From the NCBI RefSeq assembly GCF_015326965.1, contig NZ_CP017659.1, positions 2,108,001 through 2,172,000 of the forward strand: a DNA stretch of 64,000 nucleotides, read 5' to 3'. The translations under genes were made by a program, and so were the position numbers. Of the stretch, positions 44,842 to 53,463 are shown in pieces. This DNA is from Paenibacillus sp. JZ16 (GTDB lineage Bacteria > Bacillota > Bacilli > Paenibacillales > Paenibacillaceae). The number at the start of each line of letters is the position of its first letter. The stretch's first letter is position 1. The notes beneath the pieces were generated by a model. That model was not told the DNA's origin. It did not search any database and saw nothing but the letters and a program-made list of their open reading frames with translations.

Positions 44842-45300
44842 TCATGTTCTTAAAATGTGTGCCTTCCCGCTTTGCAGATCCTCAAATACCGGTCTTTGCA
44901 CAGAGCTGATATCCTCTAGATCAATCTCATGCAATGCCTTGAATTCCAACTGCAACGACTCGTTGTTGACATCATGATGATTAAGTATTCTGCCCTGCTC
45001 CTCCGTCTTCCCTTCCAAATCCACCGTCGCGTTAAAAATAAACATGACAAACACGACCTCGTTTCCGTCCGGGTATCGATACTGCATTCTGGGTCCGCTA
45101 TAAACACCATAGAGTTCATGATCGCGGACGACCAGCCCCGTTTCTTCGAGCACTTCCCGTCTCATCGTCTCTTCCACGGATTCTCCGGCTTCCATACCGC
45201 CACCGGGAAGTCCCCAATTGCCGTAATCCGAGCGTCTCTGAAGCAATATTCGCCCATGATGATCCCGGATGATGGCGCCGCCAGTCACTACGATTTTCAT
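44842..45300 (-). CDS. Nudix hydrolase
   Basis: A 152-residue Nudix protein with GGAIIRDHHGRILLQRRSDY at the start and a complete box beginning GGGMEAGESVEETMRREVLE. Close to MutT/YmfB-like small Nudix enzymes; substrate not visible. It ends a minus-strand run with two acetyltransferases and an NTF2-like protein. Confidence 0.92.
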   Translation of the reverse strand: MKIVVTGGAIIRDHHGRILLQRRSDYGNWGLPGGGMEAGESVEETMRREVLEETGLVVRDHELYGVYSGPRMQYRYPDGNEVVFVMFIFNATVDLEGKTEEQGRILNHHDVNNESLQLEFKALHEIDLEDISSVQRPVFEDLQSGKAHILRT

Positions 45301-45342
45301 ATCAGCATCATCCTCTCCGCATACTTGTAGGCTGAGGTTTTT

Positions 45343-45786
45343 TTACAGCATCAGCTTTGCTACGGACTCACCCTCCGACCACGGCATGACGCCGATCTCC
45401 TCAAAACCCGCTTTGACATAAAGCTGCCTGGCCTGTTCGTTCTTCGGATCAAAGCTTATCATAAGGACATCCGTCCGGTCAGGTTTGTTTCGGATTTCTT
45501 CAATTATGTCTCGCAAAGCCGCTTTACCGTAACCCTTCCCTTGAAAATTACCGTCGATCATCAAACGGTAAATCCAGTAGTTCCCGTCATCGGAGTCCAA
45601 GCCATATAACGCGAATCCGACCATCGTCTCTTCCTTATAAATGGCCATTGCTTCAAAATGTTCAAGAAATTGAGACTGGGCAATCGAATACAGATTGGAG
45701 GCGATAAAGCCTTCTTGCCCCGGCTTCGCTTTCAGTTTAATACATTCGGTCCAATTATCCTTATCAATGGGCTGCAATCTAATCAT
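45343..45786 (-). CDS. GNAT acetyltransferase (spermine/spermidine-type)
   Basis: A 147-residue GNAT protein. The acetyl-CoA loop is DGNFQGKGYGKAALRDII near residue 82, with YRLMIDGN as beta4 and ARQLYVKAGFEEIG as the C-terminal fold. The pattern resembles BltD/PaiA-type polyamine acetyltransferases, but the substrate is a guess. It lies 42 bases before the Nudix gene. Confidence 0.88.
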   Translation of the reverse strand: MIRLQPIDKDNWTECIKLKAKPGQEGFIASNLYSIAQSQFLEHFEAMAIYKEETMVGFALYGLDSDDGNYWIYRLMIDGNFQGKGYGKAALRDIIEEIRNKPDRTDVLMISFDPKNEQARQLYVKAGFEEIGVMPWSEGESVAKLML

Positions 45787-45825
45787 ATCAAGCTCCTTTG
45801 GATGGTTGTTGGTTTTAATACATGC

Positions 45826-46251
45826 CTACACCAAATGCTTTATCAAATAATAATGCTGATGCCCTCTTGGGGCATCGTCGATACGTGCAATCTCTTGAAA
45901 TCCATGCTTTTGATAGAACAGTGGCGCTTGAAAGCTGAACGTATTGAGCTTGATGAAGGTGCATTTCTTTTCCCTGGCTATCTTCTCGATCTCCTGTAAC
46001 AATCTTGAACCGTAGCCCCGCCCCCGGGATCGATCCTCCACCCATAGAATATCGACCTCAATCCAATTCCAGCAAAACACGCTATTGATCCCGCCTGCGA
46101 TATCACCATTCTCATTCTTTATATGTAAGTTGATCTCCTCGTAATTCTGCTGCAAATCTTCTGCAATATGCTGTGCATTATATTGAATCAGGTTCGTCCG
46201 TACCGCAAGCGCTTCTTCCGGACTGCTTCGTTTGATGTTGATTTCTGACAC
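45826..46251 (-). CDS. GNAT acetyltransferase
   Basis: A GNAT protein of 141 residues from the GTG at 46251, which has AAGGGAG seven bases upstream. The ORF to 46326 is less likely. VDILWVEDRSRGRGYGSRLL is the beta4 strand and acetyl-CoA loop, and LFYQKHGFQEIARI is the C-terminal motif. Substrate unknown; the N-terminal region is not typical of a named subfamily. Confidence 0.87.
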   Translation of the reverse strand: MSEINIKRSSPEEALAVRTNLIQYNAQHIAEDLQQNYEEINLHIKNENGDIAGGINSVFCWNWIEVDILWVEDRSRGRGYGSRLLQEIEKIAREKKCTFIKLNTFSFQAPLFYQKHGFQEIARIDDAPRGHQHYYLIKHLV

Positions 46252-46393
46252 TCGCTCACTCCCTTTTCTCAGTACACTAAACCAAATAATACCATGTGGA
46301 GGAACCCTATTTCCGGGATTAAACAACTATAGATAAACTCTTCCTGCCTTCCGACCAATACAAGAGGTGGTGCTAATACAGTTTGGAATGATC

Positions 46394-46413
46394 AACTCAG
46401 GTGCACCTGAGTT
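46394..46413. repeat. Perfect 20 bp palindrome
   Basis: AACTCAGGTG joined to CACCTGAGTT is a perfect 20-base inverted repeat with no loop. It lies between the NTF2-like gene (ends 46426) and the acetyltransferase (starts 46251). It could be an operator for the acetyltransferase or a transcript-end structure. Confidence 0.6.
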
Positions 46414-46425
46414 CCAACTGCTCAA

Positions 46426-46809
46426 TCAACTATGATCCTCTATCACTGCTACCTTATCGTCTCTAAACGCAAATACGGACTTTCCCTTCAGATGAATCTT
46501 CTCGCCGGCCTTCATACCGTTGGGGAGATCTTTAGCAAGAATACCCTCGTAGTCGATCGCAACCTGAGTCTTGTCATCTTCGAACGAATAACCAATGATC
46601 GTCTGACAACGATAGGAGAATAACGACTTGGACTGTTCGGCGATCTCTCGAAATTCCTCGATTCCTTTGGTCTCCACGTCGATCGATCCGCTTGATATGT
46701 TTCTGAACTCGATCTTCTCATGCAGAAGAGCAATCATCCCCTCGATATCAAAAGAATTATAGGCTCTCACATACTCATTAATCATGTCCTTCATTTTCAT
46801 AGAATTCAC
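46426..46809 (-). CDS. NTF2/SnoaL-like protein
   Basis: A 127-residue cone-fold protein: INEYVRAYNSFDIEGMIALLHEKIEF, RCQTIIGYSFEDDKTQVAIDY and a C-terminal KSVFAFRDDKVAVIEDHS. SnoaL-like proteins are isomerases, hydrolases or small-ligand binders; nothing here names the ligand. GTG at 46809 has AAGGGGAGA upstream; an ATG lies three codons later. Confidence 0.85.
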   Translation of the reverse strand: MNSMKMKDMINEYVRAYNSFDIEGMIALLHEKIEFRNISSGSIDVETKGIEEFREIAEQSKSLFSYRCQTIIGYSFEDDKTQVAIDYEGILAKDLPNGMKAGEKIHLKGKSVFAFRDDKVAVIEDHS

Positions 46810-46938
46810 ACCACATCTCCCCTTCCGTCAGTTTGGGTTGCAACCACGATCTTAAAAAACTCCGCCTTTACTGTGCACACTTCATAGCAGATTATCATTT
46901 AATATACTGACTCTACTATAGTAAAAGAGGTGATTCAA

Positions 46939-47199
46939 ATGGGTCGTGTCCGTGCTGTTCCAGAGCCGGATTTAGTATTAATCAGCTGGGCAAGAAACCC
47001 TCTCGTTGCGGGTTCCCCGCGCAGAATCGTTGCTGCTCGTGTCATTGGCAATGCTTCTCCTTGCCGAGCTGATTTGACGCCGAATGCATTGCTAAGAACT
47101 GCCTTAGCCTGTTTGCTTGATCATGATGTAGGTTTCAAAATCGTATTCCGCCAAAGAACATCCAGCATTAGCGGTTACCTGTTATTACAGCGTAATTAA
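46939..47199 (+). CDS. 86-residue conserved-looking orphan protein
   Basis: A small basic protein from the ATG at 46939, which has GAGGTGAT four bases upstream; an in-frame GTG lies three codons earlier. It is rich in Arg and hydrophobic residues (WARNPLVAGSPRRIVAARVIG and TALACLLDHDVGFKIVFRQR) without a membrane helix or known motif. I do not recognise it. It is a single gene with a terminator just after it. Confidence 0.7.
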   Translation: MGRVRAVPEPDLVLISWARNPLVAGSPRRIVAARVIGNASPCRADLTPNALLRTALACLLDHDVGFKIVFRQRTSSISGYLLLQRN

Positions 47200-47208
47200 T
47201 GGATTTTA

Positions 47209-47241
47209 GAAGGAGCGGCGATCATGCTGCTTCTTTTTTTT
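47209..47241 (+). terminator. Terminator after the 86-residue gene
   Basis: GAAGGAGC (47209-47216) pairs with GCTGCTTC (47226-47233) with one mismatch, followed by eight T. Confidence 0.85.
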
Positions 47242-47300
47242 AGCTGTTAGAAGCTTGCAAGCAAGCCAATTTCGCTACAACGTAAAGCTGTGAGCATAAG

Positions 47301-47331
47301 AAAAAAACCAGTTGCTATAGAGCAACTGGTT
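47301..47331 (-). terminator. Terminator of the STAS-like gene
   Basis: AACCAGTTGCT and AGCAACTGGTT form a perfect 11 bp stem with a 4-base loop (47306-47331); on the minus strand a T-run follows. It ends the gene at 47344. Confidence 0.9.
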
Positions 47332-47343
47332 CAACATAAATTT

Positions 47344-47721
47344 TTAACTTGGATAGTTGTTTAACCAATGGAGTGCTTGTTCATAATCATCAAAAAATTT
47401 AACGGATTCTTTGGTGTTGGATTGCTGCAGGTAATTCATGATCTCCCCTTCTTCAAGAAGAAACGCAATGGCCTTGCTTTGATTCAGGATAGTGTCATTA
47501 AAGAACTTTTCTTTCCATACTTTTTGAACGGAGAAGTGGTTTGGAGTATATCCTTTTCTATCCACCAACAATTTGTATTTCAGTCCCTTACCAATAAACT
47601 GCTGACATGAATTTTCAAAACCATTAAACCATTCAATAACATCATCCGTGTTTATCTTCCCTATCAGATGAGTAACAATTAAATCCCCATTAACAACCGT
47701 ACTGATATTCTTTTCATTCAA
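47344..47721 (-). CDS. SpoIIAA/STAS-like small protein
   Basis: From a TTG at 47721 the sequence begins ISTVVNGDLIVTHLIGKINTDDVIEWF and reads like a STAS/SpoIIAA-fold protein of about 125 residues (YKLLVDRKGYTPNHFS, SKAIAFLLEE and a C-terminal helix DYEQALHWLNNY). The open frame continues to 47886, but the added part does not resemble a protein domain. A GGGAG lies about 11 bases before the TTG, so the start is uncertain. The gene is AT-rich against its neighbours. Role unknown. Confidence 0.6.
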   Translation of the reverse strand: MNEKNISTVVNGDLIVTHLIGKINTDDVIEWFNGFENSCQQFIGKGLKYKLLVDRKGYTPNHFSVQKVWKEKFFNDTILNQSKAIAFLLEEGEIMNYLQQSNTKESVKFFDDYEQALHWLNNYPS

Positions 47722-47964
47722 AGTGGAATCATCTCCCTTAGTTTCTATTATGCGTAAAATTCCTATAAAATCAAAGTAAAACCAAAACTCATTCTTACAT
47801 ATACTGGAAGTTTGGATTGCCCAGGAAATATCAATGCGCGTGATAGCTTTTCGAAATAAAAAAAGCTCACAGGGCATTCCTTTCACCCTGCAAGCTTCCT
47901 CGTACTAACCTCTATTCACCTTTTTCATATCTAAGCCATATCTTTATCTCTTTTATCTCTATAT

Positions 47965-48663
47965 TTATTTCAATTGGGCAACACTTACAGCAACCTTCTC
48001 CAGCTGTGCTCTACTTAAGGAATGCTCCGGTGAGCTGATTGTCACAAAACGATCATCGATCTGAAAGCCCAGCATGTCCGTATCATCCGGTGTATACCAT
48101 TTCGCTTTAACCCCATTGGACAATGTAACCGATTTGCTGTCATATCCATGAGAATAGTCTCTTGGGGAGATATATACCGTCATGTGTTTGAATAACATGT
48201 TAACGCCATCTTCCGATGCGCCTGTCTTTTGGTACACATCGCCTTTTACCATCTGAGTTGGAGCATACGGCGTTTGAAAACCATCAAATTTGGCGAATGC
48301 GCTTTTGATTTCTTTTCGCTCGGCATCACTGTATTTCACGTTGGTCAGCTCGGTCGTCTGACCGTTTCCAGGATTACTTCCGATCAGCACCAGGTTATTC
48401 TTCGAATCGTACTGCACGGGTACATCCAGCACATCGGCCATCGCGCGAACCGGCAGGTATGTCGTATTCTGATACGTGATCGGAGTCAATGTTTTGCCTG
48501 TGTTATATACGACTCCATCCACTTTGATACCGATGCTGTGATTGAGGTAAGCCGAGATTTTCTCCAGGTTGGCTCCCGCATAGACACCTGCTGCTCCCGT
48601 TAACGTCATTCCCAGCACGGCAACCGCCACGATTGATTTTTTCAACGGTTTCATTTCATCCAT
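47965..48663 (-). CDS. Stalk-domain (copper amine oxidase N-like) secreted protein
   Basis: A 232-residue exported protein. Residues 8-30 are a signal peptide; a stalk domain follows (GIKVDGVVYNTGKTLTPITY, TYLPVRAMADVLDVPVQYD), common in Paenibacillus extracellular proteins. The C-terminal half (about 115-230) is not recognised. The fourth-codon ATG (48654) is better spaced from GAGGGGA than the first. It lies downstream of the WD40-like lipoprotein on the same strand. Confidence 0.87.
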   Translation of the reverse strand: MDEMKPLKKSIVAVAVLGMTLTGAAGVYAGANLEKISAYLNHSIGIKVDGVVYNTGKTLTPITYQNTTYLPVRAMADVLDVPVQYDSKNNLVLIGSNPGNGQTTELTNVKYSDAERKEIKSAFAKFDGFQTPYAPTQMVKGDVYQKTGASEDGVNMLFKHMTVYISPRDYSHGYDSKSVTLSNGVKAKWYTPDDTDMLGFQIDDRFVTISSPEHSLSRAQLEKVAVSVAQLK

Positions 48664-48723
48664 TCCCCTCGTTGTCTCACCAACCTTCCAAGTCGATGAG
48701 TCATAGTATGAAGCTCGATATCT

Positions 48724-49932
48724 TTATTTAAAATCGATGACATACGTCGCAATCAACGCTTCTTTATCGTCAATCGTAATTCCTAGTCTTTTTCCAGATG
48801 GACTCCAAGTCAGCGGGTAGACCGGATGGGCCGCAGGATGCACCGCCGAATAATAGGGCGCCATCCAGCTTACTTTTCCTGAAGCCGTATCAAATACATA
48901 CACTCCGTTCATCCCGCTTTCATTCTCCGAATATACATCAAAAGCTAGTCTGGCAGAATCCGGCGACCAAGACGGGTAAGAAATCAGATTTCCTTTTCCG
49001 ATAAGGGATCCTTGCAGGCTGCCGGCTGCGTCATAGATCAGTAAATTGCTGCCTGAGTTCCCTTCCGTGTTGGTCGCTGTGGAGACGGCAATGTACTCTC
49101 CATCCGGCGAGATGGTGAAGCTCCATACATTTTCAATAAGCTGTACCGGCTTCGATTGCCCCGGTTCAACGACCTTCAGCACCTGGTTTACATCGATATA
49201 ATAGATCCGGCCTTTACTCGCCCCGAACTGGTTGTAGACTTCAACATCCTCATCCTCAATAGCTATGGTAGTATAAGAGCCGTCCGTTGAAATGAGACGA
49301 ATATCGCCTTTGCCGCTCATGGAGCCTGCTGCAAGAACATAGGTGTCTGTATCCAGCCACCCTCCGATCTCCATGTAATTGTCGCCCTTAACCGGTATGC
49401 TCCTGCCTGTACTAAGATCCTTCAGGAAATTATCAGCCTTATACTTATCCCTCCATTTCTGAATAAAACTATATTTACCGTCCGGCGAGATTTCTTCTTT
49501 GACAAGATGTTCGCCTGGATGCGACTCTTCATGATTCGTGAGCTCACGCCGCTCACCTGTACTTACGTTCACTGCTTCGGAGGAATAAGCATATTGCGGT
49601 TCTTCCGTTTCGGTCGCTTCCTTGATCAGCTTGGTTGTAAGCACCTTGACCTCATTCTCCGACAGCCATGTCTCAATGTTCGACGAGGCGATCCGGTGCG
49701 TCTGATTCACAACCACTTCCTGACTGGATGGACCACTCGCTCCTTCTACAACCGTAAGTTTGCGCTCTCCTGATGCCGTCTCTCCAGCATTCGATACAGG
49801 GGGCTGGCCGGTTTGATTGTTGCCTGGCTCCGCGATCGTCAGCCGATCCTGGGATTGGCAAGCCGTCAGGGCTGCAGCAATAACAACAGCAGACATCAAC
49901 TTGAACCCATACTTCCCTACTCTGTTTCTCAT
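48724..49932 (-). CDS. WD40-like/PD40 lipoprotein
   Basis: A 402-residue lipoprotein with lipobox LTACQS at about residue 22-27. The body has TolB-like beta-propeller blades: ISPDGKYSFIQKW, DGEYIAVSTA, PSWSPDSARLAFDV and LTWSPSGKRLGITI. Function is unknown; such proteins often sit beside envelope two-component systems. ATG at 49932 has GGGAGGAA upstream. Its promoter region contains direct repeats of CTTGTAA (see separate entry). The kinase gene upstream ends with a terminator, so it is a separate unit. Confidence 0.83.
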   Translation of the reverse strand: MRNRVGKYGFKLMSAVVIAAALTACQSQDRLTIAEPGNNQTGQPPVSNAGETASGERKLTVVEGASGPSSQEVVVNQTHRIASSNIETWLSENEVKVLTTKLIKEATETEEPQYAYSSEAVNVSTGERRELTNHEESHPGEHLVKEEISPDGKYSFIQKWRDKYKADNFLKDLSTGRSIPVKGDNYMEIGGWLDTDTYVLAAGSMSGKGDIRLISTDGSYTTIAIEDEDVEVYNQFGASKGRIYYIDVNQVLKVVEPGQSKPVQLIENVWSFTISPDGEYIAVSTATNTEGNSGSNLLIYDAAGSLQGSLIGKGNLISYPSWSPDSARLAFDVYSENESGMNGVYVFDTASGKVSWMAPYYSAVHPAAHPVYPLTWSPSGKRLGITIDDKEALIATYVIDFK

Positions 49933-50058
49933 AACAGGTTCCTCCCAATGGCATATCCCCCAAGGCGCTTCGGCAGCAGCACAGAATGTATCTTGGCATG
50001 CCGCCTCTTTCCCTGTTGAACTCAGTATAGAATGTGAATATCTCGATACGATATCGAG

Positions 50059-50077
50059 CTTGTAACGAACTTGTAAA
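50059..50077 (-). promoter_or_regulatory. Direct repeats upstream of the WD40-like lipoprotein gene
   Basis: CTTGTAAC (50059-50066) and CTTGTAAA (50070-50077) are spaced 11 bases apart, read on the minus strand as TTTACAAG and GTTACAAG. This is the half-site pattern bound by OmpR/PhoB-type regulators. The OmpR-family gene two kilobases upstream is a candidate binder. Confidence 0.5.
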
Positions 50078-50092
50078 CAAACAGGTACCCTT

Positions 50093-50137
50093 GAAAAAAA
50101 AGAAAGTCCAGACCTTATTCCAAGTCTGAACTTTCTT
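50093..50137 (-). terminator. Terminator overlapping the kinase stop codon
   Basis: AAGAAAGT-CAGAC pairs with GTCTG-ACTTTCTT (50100-50137), with eight T next to it on the minus strand. The last codons of the kinase gene lie within the stem. Confidence 0.85.
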
Positions 50138-51650
50138 CTGTCGAAATAACCTCTGAGGATTGTGGCCGATTCATCGGCAGGGCAATCACAAACGTAGAAC
50201 CGCCGGGACCCGATTCCGCAAGCTGAACGGAGCCGTGCTGTTTCTCTGCCAGATTGCGTACCAGGGATAACCCTAGTCCCGTTCCTCCGTGAACCCTGGA
50301 ACGGTCGCTGCTCACCGTATAAAACGGATCAAAGATCCGTTCTCTGGCATCATCCGGAATTCCGATACCGGTATCGCTTACCTTAATGATCATACGATCT
50401 TGGCCATTAGGATCCTGCTTCACTTCATTCGAGAGCGTAACCGTCCCTCCGGGCTTATTGTATTTAATTCCGTTATCCAGCAGATTCAGTACCATATGCA
50501 TCAGATTCTCCGGATCAGCCCACACCTTACCATCCGTTAAAGATGATCGAATCGTAATGTCCGATTGCTCTGCCTTGACCTCTAACCGGGCTGCCGCCTC
50601 TTCCAGAATCGGCATGAGATCTACGTGTTCCGCATGGGTTTCGAATTCATAAATATCCATGGACGATAACTGAAGCGCCTTTTCTACCAGGCGGTATAGA
50701 CGCTGTGCTTCCTTGCCGATCTGTCCTCTGGCTTCCTCCAGCAGGGCGGGATCATCGCGATACATTTCAAGCAGATCCGCATAAGCCAATATGGAGGTCA
50801 GCGGCGTTTTCAACTCATGGCTGATATTCCCGATAAACTGCTTCTGCTGCTGTTCCAGCTCTTGCAGTCTTTCGATGGCATCCAGCAGCTTCTGCTTCTC
50901 CTCCGTGAGCTGGCTCACCGATGAGGAAATTCGCCCGCTCATTTCATATATGCCTTGCGCTAGCTCGCCGAGCTCATCGTTTCGCTTCACCGTCGGCTCG
51001 CTAAGGTAGACGCCTTCACCGATCCTCTGCGCAGCCTGGTTCAGCCTGCCGATGACATGCACCTGCCGCCAAACATACAGAAACCCGATCAGGAAGCCGG
51101 CGGCCAGCACCGCAAGGCCCGTCACGATAAACAAGTTCTGGATCCTGTCATAGAAAGCGTGCTGCTCAGCCAGGGAGGCGTGGAATTGAATCGTTCCGAT
51201 CGGCTCCTCCATATGCCGAAGCGGAGCAAGATAGAGCAGCTGGTCACCCTCGGTTATATAGGCGGAACGTCCTTGCGCCGTATGTGCAAGCGCGTCTTGT
51301 ACATCCATCTTCGGCTGGAAAGGAAGGGAAGTCCCCGTGAATGTACCATCCAGCTTATATAGCGTCACCGGCATGCCGCTCTGGGTTCCAAGATCGACGG
51401 CCAGCCGTTGACCGACATTTTCCATAAATTCATCCGGCTTCATCTCAGGATTCGTCAGTAATTCCTGATGAATTCTAAGATTGGCTGCTTCGGCCTTCTG
51501 TGCGAAGGATTGCTCCAGACGCACCCGCTGATCCTCCCGTATCCCGGCAAGAACCAACGTGCTTAGAACAACCACAACGGCGATCAGCAGCAAAGCGAGA
51601 AGCAGCGCGACTTTCCACTTTAAGCCGAAACGCACCTTTCCCTTGTTCAT
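50115..51650 (-). CDS. Sensor histidine kinase (HisKA type)
   Basis: A 511-residue kinase. An N-terminal helix (residues 12-33), an extracellular sensor region of about 130 residues, a second helix near 175-195 and a HAMP-like segment are visible. Then come the H box FIGNISHELKTPLTSILAYA, the N box NLLDNGIKYNKPG, G1 DTGIGIPDDA and G2 GGTGLGLSLV. It is fully equipped for phosphotransfer. Its ATG overlaps the response regulator stop as ATGA. The sensed signal is unknown; envelope stress is suggested by the stalk and lipoprotein neighbours. Confidence 0.94.
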   Translation of the reverse strand: MNKGKVRFGLKWKVALLLALLLIAVVVVLSTLVLAGIREDQRVRLEQSFAQKAEAANLRIHQELLTNPEMKPDEFMENVGQRLAVDLGTQSGMPVTLYKLDGTFTGTSLPFQPKMDVQDALAHTAQGRSAYITEGDQLLYLAPLRHMEEPIGTIQFHASLAEQHAFYDRIQNLFIVTGLAVLAAGFLIGFLYVWRQVHVIGRLNQAAQRIGEGVYLSEPTVKRNDELGELAQGIYEMSGRISSSVSQLTEEKQKLLDAIERLQELEQQQKQFIGNISHELKTPLTSILAYADLLEMYRDDPALLEEARGQIGKEAQRLYRLVEKALQLSSMDIYEFETHAEHVDLMPILEEAAARLEVKAEQSDITIRSSLTDGKVWADPENLMHMVLNLLDNGIKYNKPGGTVTLSNEVKQDPNGQDRMIIKVSDTGIGIPDDARERIFDPFYTVSSDRSRVHGGTGLGLSLVRNLAEKQHGSVQLAESGPGGSTFVIALPMNRPQSSEVISTEESSDLE

Positions 51651-52342
51651 GAGGGAATCTCCGTGCTTTTATATCCAATCCCATAAACGGTCTGGATCAC
51701 TTCATGCTGGTTCCCCAGCTTCTTGCGCAATCGCTGGACGTGAATATCTACCGTACGCGTACCGCCGGCAAAATCCATATCCCATACCTGTTCTAGCAAA
51801 GCCTCTCGCGAATATACCCGCTCCGGATTCCGTGCCAGGAGAGCCATCAGGTCAAACTCCTTCGGCGTAAGCTCAAGGGGCTTGCCTTCGGCGTGAATGG
51901 TGCGATTTAACAGATTAATGGTAAGCCCGGAGATCCGGATGACATGCTGTTCGGGGGCTTGGTTCCCGGCAGCCTCGGGAGTACGGCTTCTTCGGGACAA
52001 TGCCTTTACCCTGGCGATGATCTCCCGCATGTCAAAGGGCTTTGTCATATAATCATCGGCACCAAGCTCCAGCCCGAGCACCTTATCCACAATATCGTCC
52101 TTCACCGTCAACAGCAGAATGGCCGGGCGCTGCCGGTCCCCGAGCTTGCGACAGACATCGTACCCGCTAAGCTTCGGCATCATGACATCGAGCACCATCA
52201 CGTCGGGATCAAACGATTCCACACGCTCCAGCGCTTCCTGCCCATCCCCTGCCGTCTCCACCGTATGTCCTTCCCTCCGCAGCGCATAGGCAACTGCACT
52301 TGAGATACTGATCTCATCATCTACTACAAGTACCTTGGTCAT
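51647..52342 (-). CDS. OmpR-family response regulator
   Basis: A regulator of 231 residues from the ATG at 52342, with AAAGGAG eleven bases upstream; the frame to 52444 is an overextension. The receiver has D8-D9, phosphoacceptor D52 (VMVLDVMMP) and the lysine in MTKPFDMRE. The winged helix includes LELTPKEFDLMALLARNPERVY. It pairs with the downstream kinase gene. A 12-base palindrome TTACAATTGTAA lies upstream. Confidence 0.94.
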   Translation of the reverse strand: MTKVLVVDDEISISSAVAYALRREGHTVETAGDGQEALERVESFDPDVMVLDVMMPKLSGYDVCRKLGDRQRPAILLLTVKDDIVDKVLGLELGADDYMTKPFDMREIIARVKALSRRSRTPEAAGNQAPEQHVIRISGLTINLLNRTIHAEGKPLELTPKEFDLMALLARNPERVYSREALLEQVWDMDFAGGTRTVDIHVQRLRKKLGNQHEVIQTVYGIGYKSTEIPS

Positions 52343-52443
52343 CGCAGATACGACTCCTTTATTGGCCGATTCAACATGTACTAATTCCATGATGGTAACG
52401 TATCCGGCATCATATTTCAACATGCGGTTCCCTGCCGATTTCA

Positions 52444-52455
52444 TTACAATTGTAA
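52444..52455. promoter_or_regulatory. TTACAATTGTAA palindrome upstream of the OmpR-family gene
   Basis: A perfect 12-base inverted repeat, about 100 bases upstream of the regulator ATG and 63 bases upstream of the divergent ABC gene. Its half-site TTACAA is shared with the direct repeats at 50059-50077, hinting at autoregulation or control of both units. Confidence 0.4.
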
Positions 52456-52517
52456 CTATGAACGCTTTCTCCCGGTTGCCATAATAAAGCTAAACACTCA
52501 AGCTAAGGAGGATTCGG

Positions 52518-53462
52518 ATGACAATCGCTACCATGAACCATATCATTAAGCGCTATGGGCATCAGCTTGTCCTGGACCATGTCCATTTAGAAATCAGGCA
52601 AGGCGAAATACTCGGTCTTCTTGGTCCGAATGGTGCAGGTAAAACCACATTGATCCATGCGTTATCCGGCTTAATCGGCATCGATTCCGGTAGCATCGAG
52701 CTGTTTGGTGAACGGCTAAGCGGCCCTATGCTGGAGGTCAAACGGAAAATTGGACTGGTCACGCAGGATATCACCGTTTTTGAGGATTTAACCGCCCAAG
52801 AGAATCTCGCCTTTTTTGGCGGAATATATGGGTTAAGAGGTGCAGAATTGAGAAGGCAAATCACGGAAACGCTCCAATTCGTCGGATTAACGGATCAAGC
52901 CCATAAACGCCCTTCCAAATTCTCCGGGGGAATGAAGCGGAGACTGAATATCGCCTGCTCTATTATTCACAGGCCCAGGCTCCTGATCATGGACGAACCT
53001 ACGGTTGGAATCGACCCCCAATCCAGAAATCACATCCTGGAATCGGTACGCGAACTGCAAAAAAGGGGGACGACCATTCTCTATACCACCCATTACATGG
53101 AAGAGGTGCAGTCCCTCGCATCTCGCGTCGTGATTATGGATCAAGGCCACGTCATCGCGCAGGGGACGATTGATGAGTTGGTAAAGAACATCCACCATGA
53201 AGAGAAGATCAAGCTGGAAGTCGTGGAGTTGACGGAGGATCTGATCGATAACATCAAACAACTGGATGGAGTCAAGCACGTGGTTTTGAATGGAACGCAA
53301 ATTCAGATCATATCACGGGCAGGTGCAGGAAATCTGGATCGTATCCTGTCGTTGGCCAAAAGCGCGGGCGGCGTCCTATCCATCCATGCGGAGAAACCTA
53401 CGCTTGAAGACGTATTCCTTACGCTTACCGGTAAGCAACTACGTGACACGGAGGGAACTTAA
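52518..53462 (+). CDS. ABC-2-type transporter ATP-binding protein
   Basis: A 314-residue ATPase. Walker A GPNGAGKTT near residue 40, signature SGGMKRRLNIA near 136, Walker B RLLIMDEPTVGID near 158 and switch histidine in TTHYMEE. The C-terminal part (about 220-314) is the extension of DrrA/CcmA-type exporters. ATG at 52518 has AAGGAGGA upstream. It begins a five-gene operon with two permeases and a two-component pair, an arrangement also seen in Bacillus exporters controlled by DesK/NarL-type systems. Confidence 0.93.
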   Translation: MTIATMNHIIKRYGHQLVLDHVHLEIRQGEILGLLGPNGAGKTTLIHALSGLIGIDSGSIELFGERLSGPMLEVKRKIGLVTQDITVFEDLTAQENLAFFGGIYGLRGAELRRQITETLQFVGLTDQAHKRPSKFSGGMKRRLNIACSIIHRPRLLIMDEPTVGIDPQSRNHILESVRELQKRGTTILYTTHYMEEVQSLASRVVIMDQGHVIAQGTIDELVKNIHHEEKIKLEVVELTEDLIDNIKQLDGVKHVVLNGTQIQIISRAGAGNLDRILSLAKSAGGVLSIHAEKPTLEDVFLTLTGKQLRDTEGT

Positions 53463-53463
53463 C

